Of a stretch of 64,000 nt of DNA, positions 47,901-60,299 are shown piece after piece. Both the position numbers and the translations under genes were made by a program. The notes beneath the pieces were generated by a model that worked only from the letters and a program-made list of their open reading frames with translations, ran no database searches and was not told the origin of the DNA. The stretch's first letter is position 1. Each line of letters begins with the position of its first letter. Origin of the DNA: Cryptomeria japonica (taxonomy: Eukaryota; Streptophyta; Pinopsida; Cupressales; Cupressaceae); NCBI RefSeq assembly GCF_030272615.1, contig NC_081414.1, positions 5,527,001 to 5,591,000 of the forward strand, given 5' to 3'.

Positions 47901-48003
47901 TAATGAACAAATGTTGTAGGATATACCAACAAGACAGCTTGTGGAGATAGAAAATGAAAGCATGGATAATCGGGATCCTTCTGGTAAAAATGTTCATGTG
48001 GTG
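41812..48003. repeat. 6.2-kb imperfect palindrome of two Ty3 halves
   Basis: The left arm (41812 to about 44877) and right arm (about 44922-48003) are inverted copies of about 3.07 kb, centred near 44899 with a short asymmetric spacer. They carry LTR, leader, gag and protease in mirror order. A 175-bp LTR sample is about 92% alike and the gag proteins about 93% alike by eye. Both arms stop matching at the same homologous place. Confidence 0.88.
44915..48003 (+). mobile_element. D: Ty3/gypsy 5' half, right arm of the palindrome
   Basis: Plus-strand mirror of A: partial LTR about 44915-46072 (ending TCAGATCA), a changed primer site (TTTGGTATTAGAAC, 46075-46088), gag about 46200-47050, knuckle about 47110-47165 and protease about 47430-47700. 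Gag and protease motifs are as in A. The LTR has a TATA-like TGTATAAAAAAGGG near 45595. Broken in several places; no polymerase or integrase. Confidence 0.82.
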
Positions 48004-48602
48004 ATTTCACGCTTAGAGTAGTGCGGGGGATTATTGGGGAGGATTTCTTCAGTTATGAATTCATGTATCAAGTTAACTGTGATATCCCGGCCATATTTTC
48101 AACAATATTGCTAAGGGTAGGATTTTGGAAAAGCGAGGTAATTTTTTTGGGTCTGTCATTATTCAAGGAAGAATTTTTTAGACTCTTTGAGATAGCAGTG
48201 GGTAGTGTGGATAAAACTCTTAAGGTTCCATATCCGAATGGTGACAAAGGGACAAATATCTGTAAGAGGCCTATCTTTGTAGTGAAGGATGAAACAAAAT
48301 TTGCGAAGAGAATTCCCATTATACGCAGGAATGCGGAGTTTCTGTTGGTATGGAAACATATCAAGGAGCCTCCTCATAGCAATTGGTGAGTGGTGTATCT
48401 TGAGGAGGAAGGGTTTACGGTTCCACAAAACATGCCAGACATACCAATGGATAGGATCCAGGTAATTCCCCCAATGCTAATCAAGGCTTCGTGGGTCAAA
48501 GGGAATTCAAAAGCTAAGGATACCTCTTGCAATCAGCCTGAGAGAATGTCTACAGATAAGGCATCACCCTCTATCGTCGACCTCACAGATATGGAAGAAT
48601 AA
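48004..48602 (+). pseudogene. Unrecognised coding-like remnant
   Basis: Directly after the palindrome ends, one plus-strand frame reads about 200 residues with protein-like composition and one internal interruption. It contains DFTLRVVRGIIGEDFFSYEF, KRPIFVVKDETKFAKRIP, NAEFLLVWKHIKEPPHSNW and, near the end, IPPMLIKASWVKGN, closing with an acidic DLTDMEE. I do not recognise the family. It could be a captured or decayed host exon, or part of another element. No start codon is evident at its left edge. Confidence 0.4.
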
Positions 48603-49619
48603 TGGGAATAGACTTACTCAGTACCTTTTGATATATAGGTTTGAATATAGCTTGCAAACTTTTGTGCTATTAGGACAGCAAATATATTAATGGTATAGTA
48701 AACACTAGTTTGTTTATGCTTTCTCCAAACCTAACTTTGAATATTTTTTGACCTAACAAAAACTGGGTTGTTAATTCAATAGGTACTTGCAGTATTTGGG
48801 TTTTTATATAGTAAATATTATGTTTAGTAGCCAATTAATTTTTTGGTTGTGACTGTTTAAGTAGATTATGGCTTTGGTCTCTGTTTCTTTATATTCGGTA
48901 TATTCGACTAATGGGTTATATTGCAATCTAACACGTAATTTCTATGGCTTGAACTGATTATATTAGTCATATCAATAAATATCTTTAGACATATGTAGCA
49001 TGTTGGGTTTAAGTTTATTTACTTTGAGTCAATATCAAATAATGAAGGAACTCTCTGTTGTGTTAGATATGAATCTCCTGTGATACTTGGATATCTATGG
49101 CTAGGAGTAGATTGTTTCATGACTAAATGCAAAGGAGTCTCTGTTACACCTAGTAAGGGAACAATCCTAGTCATAGACATAGATATCCAATATGAGGAGC
49201 TTTTAGAGGCCTCTATGTTCTTTGCTTTTGGGTTTATGGTTATAGCACCTTCTAGGACTGGCTGGATTGATTTTCTGGCCTTCTTAGAATGTTTAACTCT
49301 GATAATGAATTTTAATTATCTGCCTTTGATGAATTAGCAAGAACAGTTAGTTAAAAATGTTTCGGCTTTTTATGATGGATGGTTAGTTAATCTACAATAG
49401 ATAATTATTTTTGAAAGTTGTTTTGGACTGGAGAGACTCACTGAATATTTTTTACGAGGATTTGCTATCAACATTGTTGCAAGGGCAGTTAAGCAACACC
49501 GAAGAGGAGAACCTAATGAAAGCAAATTTGGTTCATACAGATGGGATTACTGTATTCTAGGTTTAGTCTCAGGATTTGGATATTGGGGGAAATTAGTCGT
49601 AAAGTTCGGCTTTGTGATC
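48603..49619. other. Intergenic stretch with a small imperfect hairpin
   Basis: No gene is supported. Inverted repeats at 49087-49116 and 49160-49190 (TTGGATATCTATG ... CATAGATATCCAA, with further pairing around AACAAT) form an imperfect stem of about 30 bp around a 43-base loop, with an open frame across it that I do not recognise. Confidence 0.4.
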
Positions 49620-50023
49620 ATCTAGTACTTCTAAATTTCTAGACCCTATGGGTCCCGAGCAAAACCGGAGGTTTTCTTGACTCCGTTCTTTCCTACCGAT
49701 GCCCGCACTGAATGGAGATATACTTAGTTTTATATTTAATAAAATACTTTGGCTACAGCCTTTTACCTAGCCAAAAAAAAAGTTAACGCTCCAAAGGGTC
49801 AACACTTAAACAAAATAGGATCATTAAAAAAATCTCAATTTTACGCGCTTGATCCTATAACTTCAAAAACCCTAAACGGCACTAGGCATGATCAAAACTC
49901 CGAGACTCGAGCACGAGAAACACAAATTGTTCACTAAGTTGTCAAAACCCTAACCTAACAACGCAGAAAGCAGAAAAAGAGGGGGTCCCCGTTAGCAATG
50001 GGGCGATGTGTGAAAAGGTCACA
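49620..50023 (-). repeat. LTR head of the TGTGAC family (copy 2)
   Basis: On the minus strand from 50023: TGTGACCTTTTCACACATC, GCCCCATTGC, GGGGACCCCCTCTTTTT. The first 50 bases match the head at 61641 closely. The inner limit near 49620 is a guess. No coding belongs to it here. Confidence 0.5.
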
Positions 50024-50109
50024 ACACTACATTAATCTTATTTGTTTAATCACATGTTTTTTCAAATTAAAACTATATTTTGTTATTATTTTCATTGCAT
50101 CATTCACCT

Positions 50110-50745
50110 TATTCAACATTTGGTGTCAAAGCTATGACTTACTTTAGAGAGGAACATCTTTTTGCAATGTTGTGGGTTTTTGTGGTTGCAATGCAAGTAT
50201 TTTGTTTAGTGGTTTTGTAAATCGAAGTGTAGTTAGATAAGCTATGGCAAGCACATCCCATCTAAAGATTAAGAAGTTCAATGGCTCTAGGTATGAATTG
50301 TAGAAACTAAAATATTATATCTTGTAGGAAAGGGACCAATGGAGAGATACAACACAAAAGGAAAAACATTAAGAAATATTAGTTGTCAGCTAGATAAAAC
50401 TCGACAAAAGGCACAAGAACAATGCTATTGTGACTCTTCAATTATGTTCTTCTAAATGTTTTTGAAGAGAACCACACAGAGAGTCTATGGAGAAAGCTAG
50501 GTAAAATTTATCAAATGTAAGTACAGTAAACAAATTGTATTTAAAATGGAATTTTTATTACTTGAAAATGAAAGGAGAATTGATAGCTTAACATTCAAAT
50601 GCTTTAAATCTTATTTTGAGTCAGCTATGATGTATAGATGTTAAGCTAAATGAGGAAGATAAATGTAGTTTGTTGGTTTGTCATTAACCTAAATCTTGGG
50701 AAAATCTCATTGTTGCAACCAATGGCAATACTATAGAGCCCAAGA
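50110..50745 (+). mobile_element. Copia primer site and gag fossil
   Basis: TTTGGTGTCAAAGCTATG at 50120 looks like a worn primer site. About 120 bp on, the plus strand shows pieces of a Copia gag: FNGSRYE, RDQW, NAIVTLQL, NKLYLKW.FY.LKM, KLNEEDKC and SWENLIVAT, in the right order but heavily broken. The order matches the DUF4219/UBN2 gag of plant Copia elements. Old fossil. Confidence 0.6.
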
Positions 50746-52285
50746 TGGATACCTTGTTGCTACTTTGCTTAGCAAATAAATGAAGAAATCTCAACAATTT
50801 TTTGCAACACTTATAAAGCGGGTCTTTAGTAGAGAGCACTGCAACATTCGACCATTTAATTACAAAATTAATATGGAATTAATGAATAAAATGAAAATAA
50901 TGTAGATCTGATCTAAAAAGAGTTAGATATTTACTTTAAAAAATAGCAATTTTACATAAAATAATCCTCCAAAAGGAGTCAAATATTTAATTTAAAAAAT
51001 ACTAATTATACATAAAATAATCCTCCAAGTAATTAGAATTAGTACAAGTTCACTTACATTACTCTAGCAAAACTATAAAACTCAAATCATTTTACATTAC
51101 AGATACAAGTTCACACATCTTGAAACCATACTTAAAATCTGCAAAGAAAAAGACGAGAGAATCATCGAGGTGATATCAACCTTACCATGAAACATTAAAC
51201 TTCCCCATGCTACTCCACTGGAGGAACCCAACCCATCACAAAGGATCTAGCGAATTGTGGCAAAATGCATGACTGAATCTGGTGCACAATGTGAATCATT
51301 GATAATCTAGCATACCCATACGCTCAAGCAACATATATCTGATGCACATGTCCATTGATACTTATATTATGGGAGAGTATTTGTGAATTTTAATCAAGTA
51401 CTACACTTATTAGTGACTAACTTCCAACTATGGCCATAACATCTTTTCATAGTTATATTCTCTAAATTCCCACAATGGCACCCGTCCATACTCATCTCTC
51501 AAAGATTTCAAACAAAATGTACTCAATGCATTGAATTTCATCACATACGGTTTTAAATAGATTCATAAAGTTCAAAGACAAACAAAGCATATAGCGGAAG
51601 ATATTTCAATCATCTCACCATAATATCTTGACATTCAACAAAAAGGATTAAATACCCCAATAGGCAATTCCATAAAAGGCATTAATTTGAATAATATAAC
51701 ATATAATTAAATTAACAATTCCAATAAGTATATTGCAACGAAACTAGATAGCCTTTAAATAGTCGTAACTTTTTGCATTACTTGGTCAAACTTAAAAATT
51801 TAATATGTTTTGAAAAAGTGGAAGAGCAAATAACAAAACCCAAAAATCATTTTGTAAGAATCCTAAACACATGTGAGCAGTTCTCCTGATTTTAACCCAA
51901 AACAGCAATTCTTTCCTTCACACCTAATTACTAAGGCTTGCTGATACAAATCTCTCACAAGGTTCTACCAGCATTCAATTTCATTTTCATGGTCTATGGA
52001 AACATTGTGTCTATAACAGTCTATGGTAGTTCCTTTAAGTTTTATTTCTAGGGGCAGATCTGAGGTTGATATAGATCTTTCCAGTGACACTTTATCAGAG
52101 ACCTTCAATTTAATTTTTAGACATAAAGTATGCAGAAAACTATATTTGGTTAAGGATCATTAGGGTTTTAAATAACCTTATAGAACTTGTCTTACACGAT
52201 TTCTTATTATACAATGGGCAACATTATGTAACACAACCATCTAAAAAAGTTTATAGTTTGCTGCTGTTTACCCATTGTAATAGAA
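50746..52285. other. Decayed repeat DNA, no gene seen
   Basis: A 57-bp tandem pair (about 50917-51030) shares AAAAAATA, TACATAAAATAATCCTCCAA and AGTTAGATATTTA / AGTCAAATATTTA. The rest has no recognised content. Confidence 0.45.
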
Positions 52286-52415
52286 CAATGAGAAAAACTA
52301 ACTGAAGATTAACAAAAAGGACAAGGATTGAAGCAATGAGAAAGCCAACTGAAGACTAACAAAAAGGACAAGGATTAAAGCAATGAGAAAGCCAACTTAA
52401 GATTGAGAAAAAGGA
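52286..52415 (+). repeat. Minisatellite, three units of about 47 bp
   Basis: Units start with CAATGAGAAA at 52286, 52334 and 52381 and share CCAACTGAAGA and AAAAAGGACAAGGATT. The third is partly degraded. Confidence 0.75.
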
Positions 52416-53359
52416 CTACAGATTATATCATTTGCAGAGGATACCATTAAGTCAAAGGCTAAAGTTTAGTGATTAATGTTTCCAATGTCTGGCACACCAA
52501 TTTCTCTCAAGTGCATAATGTCCTTTGAAACATTCTGTAGCTTCCCCGTGTATTGAAATGCACCAATTCATGGACTACATTATGAGGTTCCTCTGATTAG
52601 TAGAATGAAGCATATGTATCGAGTGGAGCTTCTAATTCCTTGCTATGAAGAGAAGCATATCATTATCGAAGCTTTATTGTGACAAAAGCTGCTTATATGG
52701 GCCAGGCCTATATTTGAGACAAGGCGATTATGTTTGTGAAGAGAACACGGTTATACCAAGAGGGGGAGTGAATGAGTATAACAACAATCTTTTACCAATT
52801 TAAACTTTTTCAACTTCAATCACAAGTATATAACTTATCTCATTAACACATTCATTGCACACCAACATTCATATGTGATCTAAATAATATGAACACAAGT
52901 AGAACACAGGATATATACGTAGAAACCCTTACGGGAGAAAACCACGATAAATCAGTGATTTTATATATTCTTTTACAATATTTGTAGGCACCAACCTACT
53001 GGAAGCACCAACTCCCAAATCTGATTTTGTGAGCACCAACCAACTGGAAGCACCAACTGTCAAATATGAATGTTCAATAGAGAAATCCACGACAAAGGTA
53101 AGTAATGGATTGATATCTACATTATGAAAGATTTGTGACATGCAAGAGGATAGCAAAAGAACAAAAGAACGATCAGAAATATTTAAAGAAGACTCTCTCA
53201 AAAGATTATCTTCAAACATGGACAGAGAAAGGAGATTATGCAAACTCTATTGAACATTCATAGAGAAAGTATGTCACCCATACAAATCAGGATACAAGGA
53301 AGAGGAATATTAGAGCCAAGGGAAGCATGAAAGCATCCCTGACAGGGGAACATTAGAGA
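52416..53359. other. Probable Copia 3' non-coding region, no gene seen
   Basis: Nothing is recognised by family. It precedes the multiple polypurine tract and may belong to the same element. Confidence 0.35.
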
Positions 53360-53573
53360 ATCTCCAACAGGGGGAGAAATATATGCATATACATCTGATG
53401 TGAGTCTGCAAACAGATATCTGTAATCAGCCTTTTCTAATGATACATTCATGGACAGGCTTTTGATGTTTATCCCTTTGCCATTGATGTCAAAGGGGGAG
53501 AGAAGTAGAATGGGGGAGAGATAGAAGAGATAAGAAAGAATATGTTGCCATCAATGACAAAGGGGGAGATTGA
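53360..53573 (+). promoter_or_regulatory. Multiple polypurine tract (Sirevirus-like)
   Basis: Four purine runs of the type GGGGGAGA occur within 200 bp: ACAGGGGGAGAAAT (about 53370), AAAGGGGGAGAGAAG (53492), ATGGGGGAGAGATAG (53510) and ACAAAGGGGGAGATTG (53558). Multiple polypurine tracts before the 3' LTR are a known mark of Sireviruses (Copia). The last one lies next to the LTR start. Confidence 0.65.
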
Positions 53574-55200
53574 TGGAAATATTGTCATTGATGTCAAAGG
53601 CCAAAACAAGATTGTCATTGATAAAGGGGACAGTGCATATAATTCATGTCAGTTATGCATAAGTAACAAAGAAGCATTGATTAGATCTTAATGACAAGAT
53701 GTTAAGAAACATAGATATATGATAATAAAGTGTAAGAGTAATTTCAGTTTTGATTCAGATTTATATATGAAGAGTAGATGGCAACATCAGCATATCAGAA
53801 GCTTGGAATATTACAGCCTGCACTTGGTCTATTCATATTTTCTTGATATAGTACTTAGAATTATGCAAAGATAACAAATGTAAATATATATCTATGAAAG
53901 AACAGTGAATATACAATGACATCTAATAAAGGACCAGTGATTGGTTAGTAATGAAAAGACAAACTGTGAAAGCCCAGCGATTGGTTAGTTTATTCAAAAA
54001 GGAAGACAACGAAACACATAAGACTCAGCATACAATATATATATATATAGAAGACCCAGACTGCAGTACATATATATATGTCATATTGAAGACTCAGATA
54101 TACATATTCTACAGTCGGCAGCATATATAGAGACAACACTACATAATCTCTGACCATACTATGATTATACAAAGACAGTTAGGCAATTATTTGTAGCAAC
54201 AGACTGTTCATCTGGTCTAAGTATAGATTGTCTTTACTTTCACACAGTCTGATAGAATATATTTGCACAGCCATGGTAATTATTATATTGCAGCGATTAT
54301 CATACAGTAACATATAACACCTAGAATACGAAAGTGATCATGGGTACAGTGAATAACACAGCCTCAGCAGTATAAGGCAGAGATTATTATTCAGGAAATA
54401 AATAGCAGACTAAACAACACAGAAAAAAGGTAATATGAAGTAGTGTCTTAAAGTCTAACAGCATAGACAGCAATGGCAGAAAAGATCGAGAAGTTCATAA
54501 TGATATGGTGTGAAGGGAATACGTGAACAAAATATATGCATCTGTTATAATGAGAGAGCGTCATATAAAGAAGCAGATTATGATATGTTCCAGAGTCGAT
54601 TATATTGAAGAGATATTGAATGCAACGTTAATTATTATGTTGACACGGGTAGCGACTATGTATGATATGTAGCGATTACATTACATAAGGGAGCACTCAA
54701 GATTAATTTGAAAATATAATGAATTAATCTCAAAAGACAATGAACTATCAATAAAATGGCAGCGAGCTGTTTAAAGGAAGGAGGCGTGATTCATTATATG
54801 AGCCAGTGATCTGTTATAAAGATATAAGGCAGCGATACAATGATAATACAAGTGTGTGCAGCGACTGGTGATGTGATTAATGAGATTAGTGAAATGAAGC
54901 GATCCACATGCAATATTAGCGATGGTTTATTATAAGTTGTGATCGGGATTGATACTGTAGACAAGTATCGAAGGAATTCATCGAACCACCAAATCACATG
55001 GGAATTCATACGAATGACATAAGGTAAATGCTTATAATATAATTCTCCCACAGAATAAAATTCATTCCATGATAGGTAGCGATTAAAGTGATGGTCGACA
55101 AAGGATACAAGGGAGTCGATGTGATTAAAGATTATGGGAAGCGGTCTGGACTGCAATAACAAAGCAACATGGCAGGATTATTTCATAAGTGTGATGCTAT
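53574..55200 (+). repeat. Probable Sirevirus-like 3' LTR
   Basis: It starts TGGAAATATTGTCATTGATG directly after the last purine tract. The sequence is non-coding, with repeated AGCGATTA words. The right limit is uncertain because no 5' LTR copy is in the window. Confidence 0.45.
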
Positions 55201-55247
55201 CAAAACAAACACATATCAATTAAAAGATTATTGATTTCTTAAATAAT

Positions 55248-55405
55248 TTTAAAACCGATAGTCATATTAAAACAAGAGATATATGTATCGGTAATTATAA
55301 GTAATAAAACATGACATTCGATAGTCATATTAAAAATGTTAAAACCGATAGTCATATTAAAACAAGAGAATTATGTATCAGTAATTATAAGTAATAAAAC
55401 ATGAG
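55248..55405. repeat. Tandem duplication, about 96-bp period
   Basis: AAAACCGATAGTCATATTAA and TAATTATAAGTAATAAAACA occur twice, at about 55248-55313 and 55344-55403, with small changes between them. Confidence 0.75.
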
Positions 55406-55499
55406 AATTATGTATCCGTACAAGGTCTCAATTCTCATCGACTAAGATGACATTCGATTTGTCTTTATCGTCAAGATTTAGCTTCTTTACACTTGGCTC

Positions 55500-58400
55500 C
55501 TCATATTTTATTATCTTGTCTCATTCAAAGTGATGGGCAGGCATATCATCCACTAATGCCACTCCCTCCTTGTACTCTTCGTACTCCAGGGGAAAGGTAG
55601 CACTCTCGTGAGTCTCGTCAACTTGGTCACCTTCCTCAATCTCCCCAATCTGTAGCATGTTGCATTCAAGGTGGAAAACTTCGTAGTCTTCCATTTGCCA
55701 ATGGAATAATCCACTCAATGAACTCGTTTCATCTTCAGAGCAATCTTCCAACTCAAGCACCCCTTCATCGCAGGTTCCATGACTTTCCATCTTTCATCCA
55801 TACTCGACTCTTTGTCTTCAAACTCTGATTCAAGGGATGCCAATTCCTTGCTCATCACCTAATTTCTCAGGTTGATGACATACTCCATCCCTTCACTCTC
55901 GCTCAAGAGTTTGTTCTGCTTCCAATTATGGTTTGCCTTGGCAGTAGTCAACCATCCCCTCTTGAGGAGTGCGTCATACGCCTTCTTGTGCAACAAGATA
56001 ACTACAAAGTCTAAGAAAAAGTATTGTCCAAATCGTTACTTTTTGTGCCATTAATATCCCCAACGACTTAATGCCATGTTGATCGTCATCCACTAAGTGG
56101 AAGGTTGGCAACCAAAGTGTTGGATTTCCAAGGTATTTACAAGTTTCCTCCAGTAGCACATTGACTCTCGAACCTCCATTGACGATGGTATTTCTCAACT
56201 TCATCCCCATTATTTCCATCTAAACAACTGTCGACTCCCTCCCAATGCTCATTGTTAGAAACATAGGATCAATGGTCTGGTCACCTTCGCGTGGTGGTTT
56301 CACCATCAATTCCTCTTGCAGCTTTTCACCAACTTTGTCTTCACCCACTACATTAGTAATTGCCATTTTCAATTGTGGCATAGTTTGTAGAAGGCTTGTT
56401 ACATTTATAGATGATGTTGTTTGTAGCAATTATCTTACTATATTCTTTTTAGCCTCTCACCGTAATGGAGTATTGGCGACTTCATTGGAGACGCTCCTTC
56501 AATCTACCATTGCCCATTGCACATCATCTTTTAGCTTCCCGAAGTCTCTCCTCCGTATGAGGATCTAGGTGTATTGCCTTCTTTGTTTGTAGCCTGGTGA
56601 TCACCAAGACTTCCTCATCTGGTTCTTCCACCACCAACATATTAACCCCTTTCTGCTTTGGGCAATCGACGCCTTCAAGATTCCTAGGTCCACACCACTT
56701 ACATAACATGCTTGAGTTATTTTGAACGCTTTTGCAATCTCAAGCAAAGTGGCCCCATTCATTGCACTTCCAATACTGAATCATTGGTCTCCCCTTCGCA
56801 TCGTACTAGATTCTGCTTCTTGGGCTTGGGCCACTATTCTTCTTCTTATTATTGTAGCGGGTTATTATTTCCTCACTTGTTGCAATCAAGCGATGCATTG
56901 GAATTGACGGGTGGTTTTGGTGGTGTGATCAATGGGGTTGCTTGTTCCCCATGAGCAAAGAGCATTTGTGTGCTTCTTGTTTTAAGTTGCATGAGCATTT
57001 CTTGATGGAATGTCCCAGTACCTAATAGATGTCACAAAACAATTTCTTTGGGCAAGTCATTTTTGTGTGACCTACTTTACAGTCAATGCACCACATTTAT
57101 TTGTTTTCCTTGGGACTCTCTTTCTCAACCTTCAATTCCTTCATCATTTACAACATGTCCCATCTCAAGGATTCTACTATCCTTGGCTTGTCATCACTAT
57201 TGTTGTCCTCCATACTCTCGTTATCACTTACTTTCTTTTTTCCCCGTGACGTTCTATTTTCACTTTCAATGTCCACTGCCCAATTGTAAGCATCGACGTA
57301 CGAGAACAAAGGTACTACCTTCATTTTCTTCCTCGAGGGAATCAGTCCCTCGATGAATCACCTTTTCTTCAACCCATTGGCTGGCTAGTTCTCCATCTTA
57401 CCCAACAACTCCTTGAGCCTACAATTGTAAGCAACAATCTTGTAATCGTCCCTAGGGAGTTTAAATTCTTCTTGGAATGGCTTCTTCAACCTATCCCAGG
57501 ATTCTATGTGTTCATATGCCAGTTTTGAGAACCAATCAATGGCTACTCCCCATAATGTTGTGAGAAATGACCTTAACCACTAGTCCTTATCAATTTGACC
57601 GCTTGCCAGCCAAATAGTTTCACATGTCTTACAATGCCTTACAAGATCCTCCAATCCATTCCCCATGAACTTGGGGAGCTTTTGCCAGTCAACACTTGGA
57701 CTCGCCGAGGGGGTCACCATCATTCTCCATTGATATGTACCATGTGCCCAAGACTAGATTGGACTGATTTTCTCTCAACGTTTTGATCCTGCACTTGCAC
57801 TCTCGACCACATGCGATCCCTCTACACATCCATCGTCCGCGTCGTTTGCACCTTGGTTACCTTCCTCGTTTCTCAACTCCTTCCTCCCCAAGGTCTTCAA
57901 CTCAAACCCCCTATTCTCAATTCCTCTATTATAGATAAATTCTCAATGCAGTGCATATTCATTTTAAATATTTCAGCAACCTCGTTCTCAAGGTCCCTTC
58001 CTTCGACTTCTTCATCACATACTAACTATATAGACAGGCTACTCTCTGTGGACTCAGTCCCAGACAATTGTCGTCATCGTTCACTTTGCTCTTTGATCCG
58101 GAGAGATCTTCTTACTGATCCCTCTCCCTCCTCTCGAGTGTTTACAATACATCTTTTGCCCTTATTTGGTCGTAGGGGCCTTAAAATTGTCAGATGTACA
58201 GCATCTATTTGTATCACAATCGTTTCCCTCCCTCCAATTCCTTTCCTTGTATTGTTGTAGTATCTGCTATCGACATTGCTCTAGATCCCTTTCCTCCCGA
58301 AGATCTCAAAGGGCAGTGAAGTTATGTGCCAACAACCATGGTAGTCTTCAAGGGAGATGGTTGACCACATAGTTCATTGTGAGCTTATCTCGGATGGCAC

Positions 58401-58618
58401 TCTCAAGGACCTCTCATTGGAGAGCCTCCCTTCGAACATACTAGTTGATGGATGCTTCCCACAAGTATATTAGGTCTTGCATCAACTTGTCCTCGATCGT
58501 GTTTTCCTCTTCCTCGGTTTCTAATACCCCTTGTTCAAACAATCAGCCCATCACATCGCCATACTGCCTCTTTGTGACTTAGATCTCTAGGCTTCATATC
58601 AGTAACAACACCAAAATG
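55500..58618 (-). mobile_element. Degraded Ty3/gypsy gag-protease region
   Basis: Minus-strand fossil. The gag domain lies at about 57350-57580 (IDWFSKLAYEHIESW..L...FQEEFKL, then GLIPS). A Cys-rich LCKWCGPRN block is near 56700. A protease-like GGSRVNVLLEETCKYLG..P lies near 56120, the pattern of Tat/Athila-type Ty3 elements. The primer-like TTTTGGTGTTGTTACTG lies near 58605-58618, where a 5' LTR would end. Many breaks; old. An acidic stretch at 55521-55790 follows in the same direction. Confidence 0.65.
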
Positions 58619-60299
58619 TTTACACCCATAGAGAACTTATTATTTAATACGCAAAGTAAACAAAGATATCATTTGCAGAACATAGAATAACAAAATATGA
58701 TAATGCCAGAACAATAGAGTTTCAAATAGATGTATCATTCATTACCATATGCAAAATGTGTACAATGATCAACTAGTTCCTAACACAACAAAAGGAGTAC
58801 AATAAATACTATCTCACAGTTGGTTCAAATTACCAACCACTAGGAACTACCAATACAGCTACCTCTCGAGAACAAATGGCAACATTACATTTTATAGATG
58901 ACTAATACTTACTCAACTAACACTTCGGCTAACAAAACATTTATTTATTAATAATTGGCATATTTGTCAACTACACTTTGCATGTGAGAGCCTTGAGATA
59001 ATGAAATCATTGTTGACATGAGGAAATCCATCCCTATCTATTCGTAGTTATCCTCTCTTCATGATTCGTGCCTAAAATTGTGTGAACAAAAACACTTGAA
59101 AATGCACCAAGATCATTGCAAAATGTATGAAGGAACATTCCCCAAATCTGCAAATCATTCTAACATTTATGGCGCCTCTAGATTTGAAGTTATGGCCAAG
59201 GAAGAGCTTGTTGAATCCACTGAAACCATAACTTGGAGATGGTGTGAAGAATATCACAACATGAGACTAACTACTGTATTAATTACAACATGGGCACCTT
59301 CATCTATTAGTCCCTTTGAATCTGTGCTTTTGAAATAAACAATGATTTTGGGGGATGAACAAATCCTATTTGGTAGTTGTAGGAACAAATATGGTCATTA
59401 ATATAGCCTTGAGTCGTGTAAGGAGGCATGTGGGTTTGAACAATGAAAGGCACGAGAGTTTCGGAGTTCGAAGATCAAGGACTAGAGATGACAAGGAATG
59501 GGTACTAGAGGAAAGGGATGGCTGAAACTTCGATGCCAAAAGGAAAAGGACTAAGGTTTCATGGATCAAGAATAAGGCAAACTAGGTATCGACGTAAGTC
59601 CAAAATTCAATGCAAAAAGGGAATACCAAAGGAGTCATGACTTCAAAGTTTGAGGGTGCCAAGGAAATGGCCTGCAATGAAGCAAAAGTCTGAAACTCTA
59701 GCACAAGGACTTGAGGCTGAAGGTCAGGGATTTGGCTATACCAAGGAAAAGGTGCATAGGTAGAAGAAACCTTGAAAGTCCAAAGTTTGACAGCCTAACC
59801 GAACTTAGCAAAATAATCCAAAGACATTCCAAACTTAGAATTTTCTTAGACTTTTGCAATTGCTAGCACATCGATAGGCACGTGGAGAATGAATAGGAGA
59901 ACACATGCAAACTTTGACCAAGGGAGACCCATTAGGATACATCTTAGATCAATTATCTATGATGGGGATAACAAGGCCAAAAGTGCATAAAGGGGCTACG
60001 ACTCAAGCAAAATTTGTCATTATAAGTTTGAGTCCCAACAATGCAAAAAGTTGAGAATGCATACTTGAATAGCACAATCTTCTTTGCAATTGGTGTAGCA
60101 CATTTTAAGCATGGATTCACTTCATAAATCCAAAATCTCTTACTACCTACTAATTACACTATGCTAGAAGGATTGATGTTGTACACACTTACGGATGAAC
60201 AAAGATTACATTACAAACCTCCATGGCACCACATCACAAATTATCTCCTAAAAAGGAAGAAAAGTCTCACTAGAGATTAACATGTGTACCTTGTAGTTG
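58619..60299. other. Possible 5' LTR of the Ty3 fossil, no gene seen
   Basis: It lies just outside the primer-like site of the minus-strand Ty3 fossil, so LTR sequence is expected. Its outer end was not found. No coding is recognised. Confidence 0.35.

Noticed and set aside
41812-48003. Palindrome as an assembly fold-back artefact
   Set aside because: The arms are only about 92-93% alike and the centre is asymmetric, unlike artefact joins, which give near-identical arms. Still worth a long-read check.
57010-57356. Plus-strand open frames of 60-100 codons
   Set aside because: Antisense to the Ty3 gag fossil on the minus strand.
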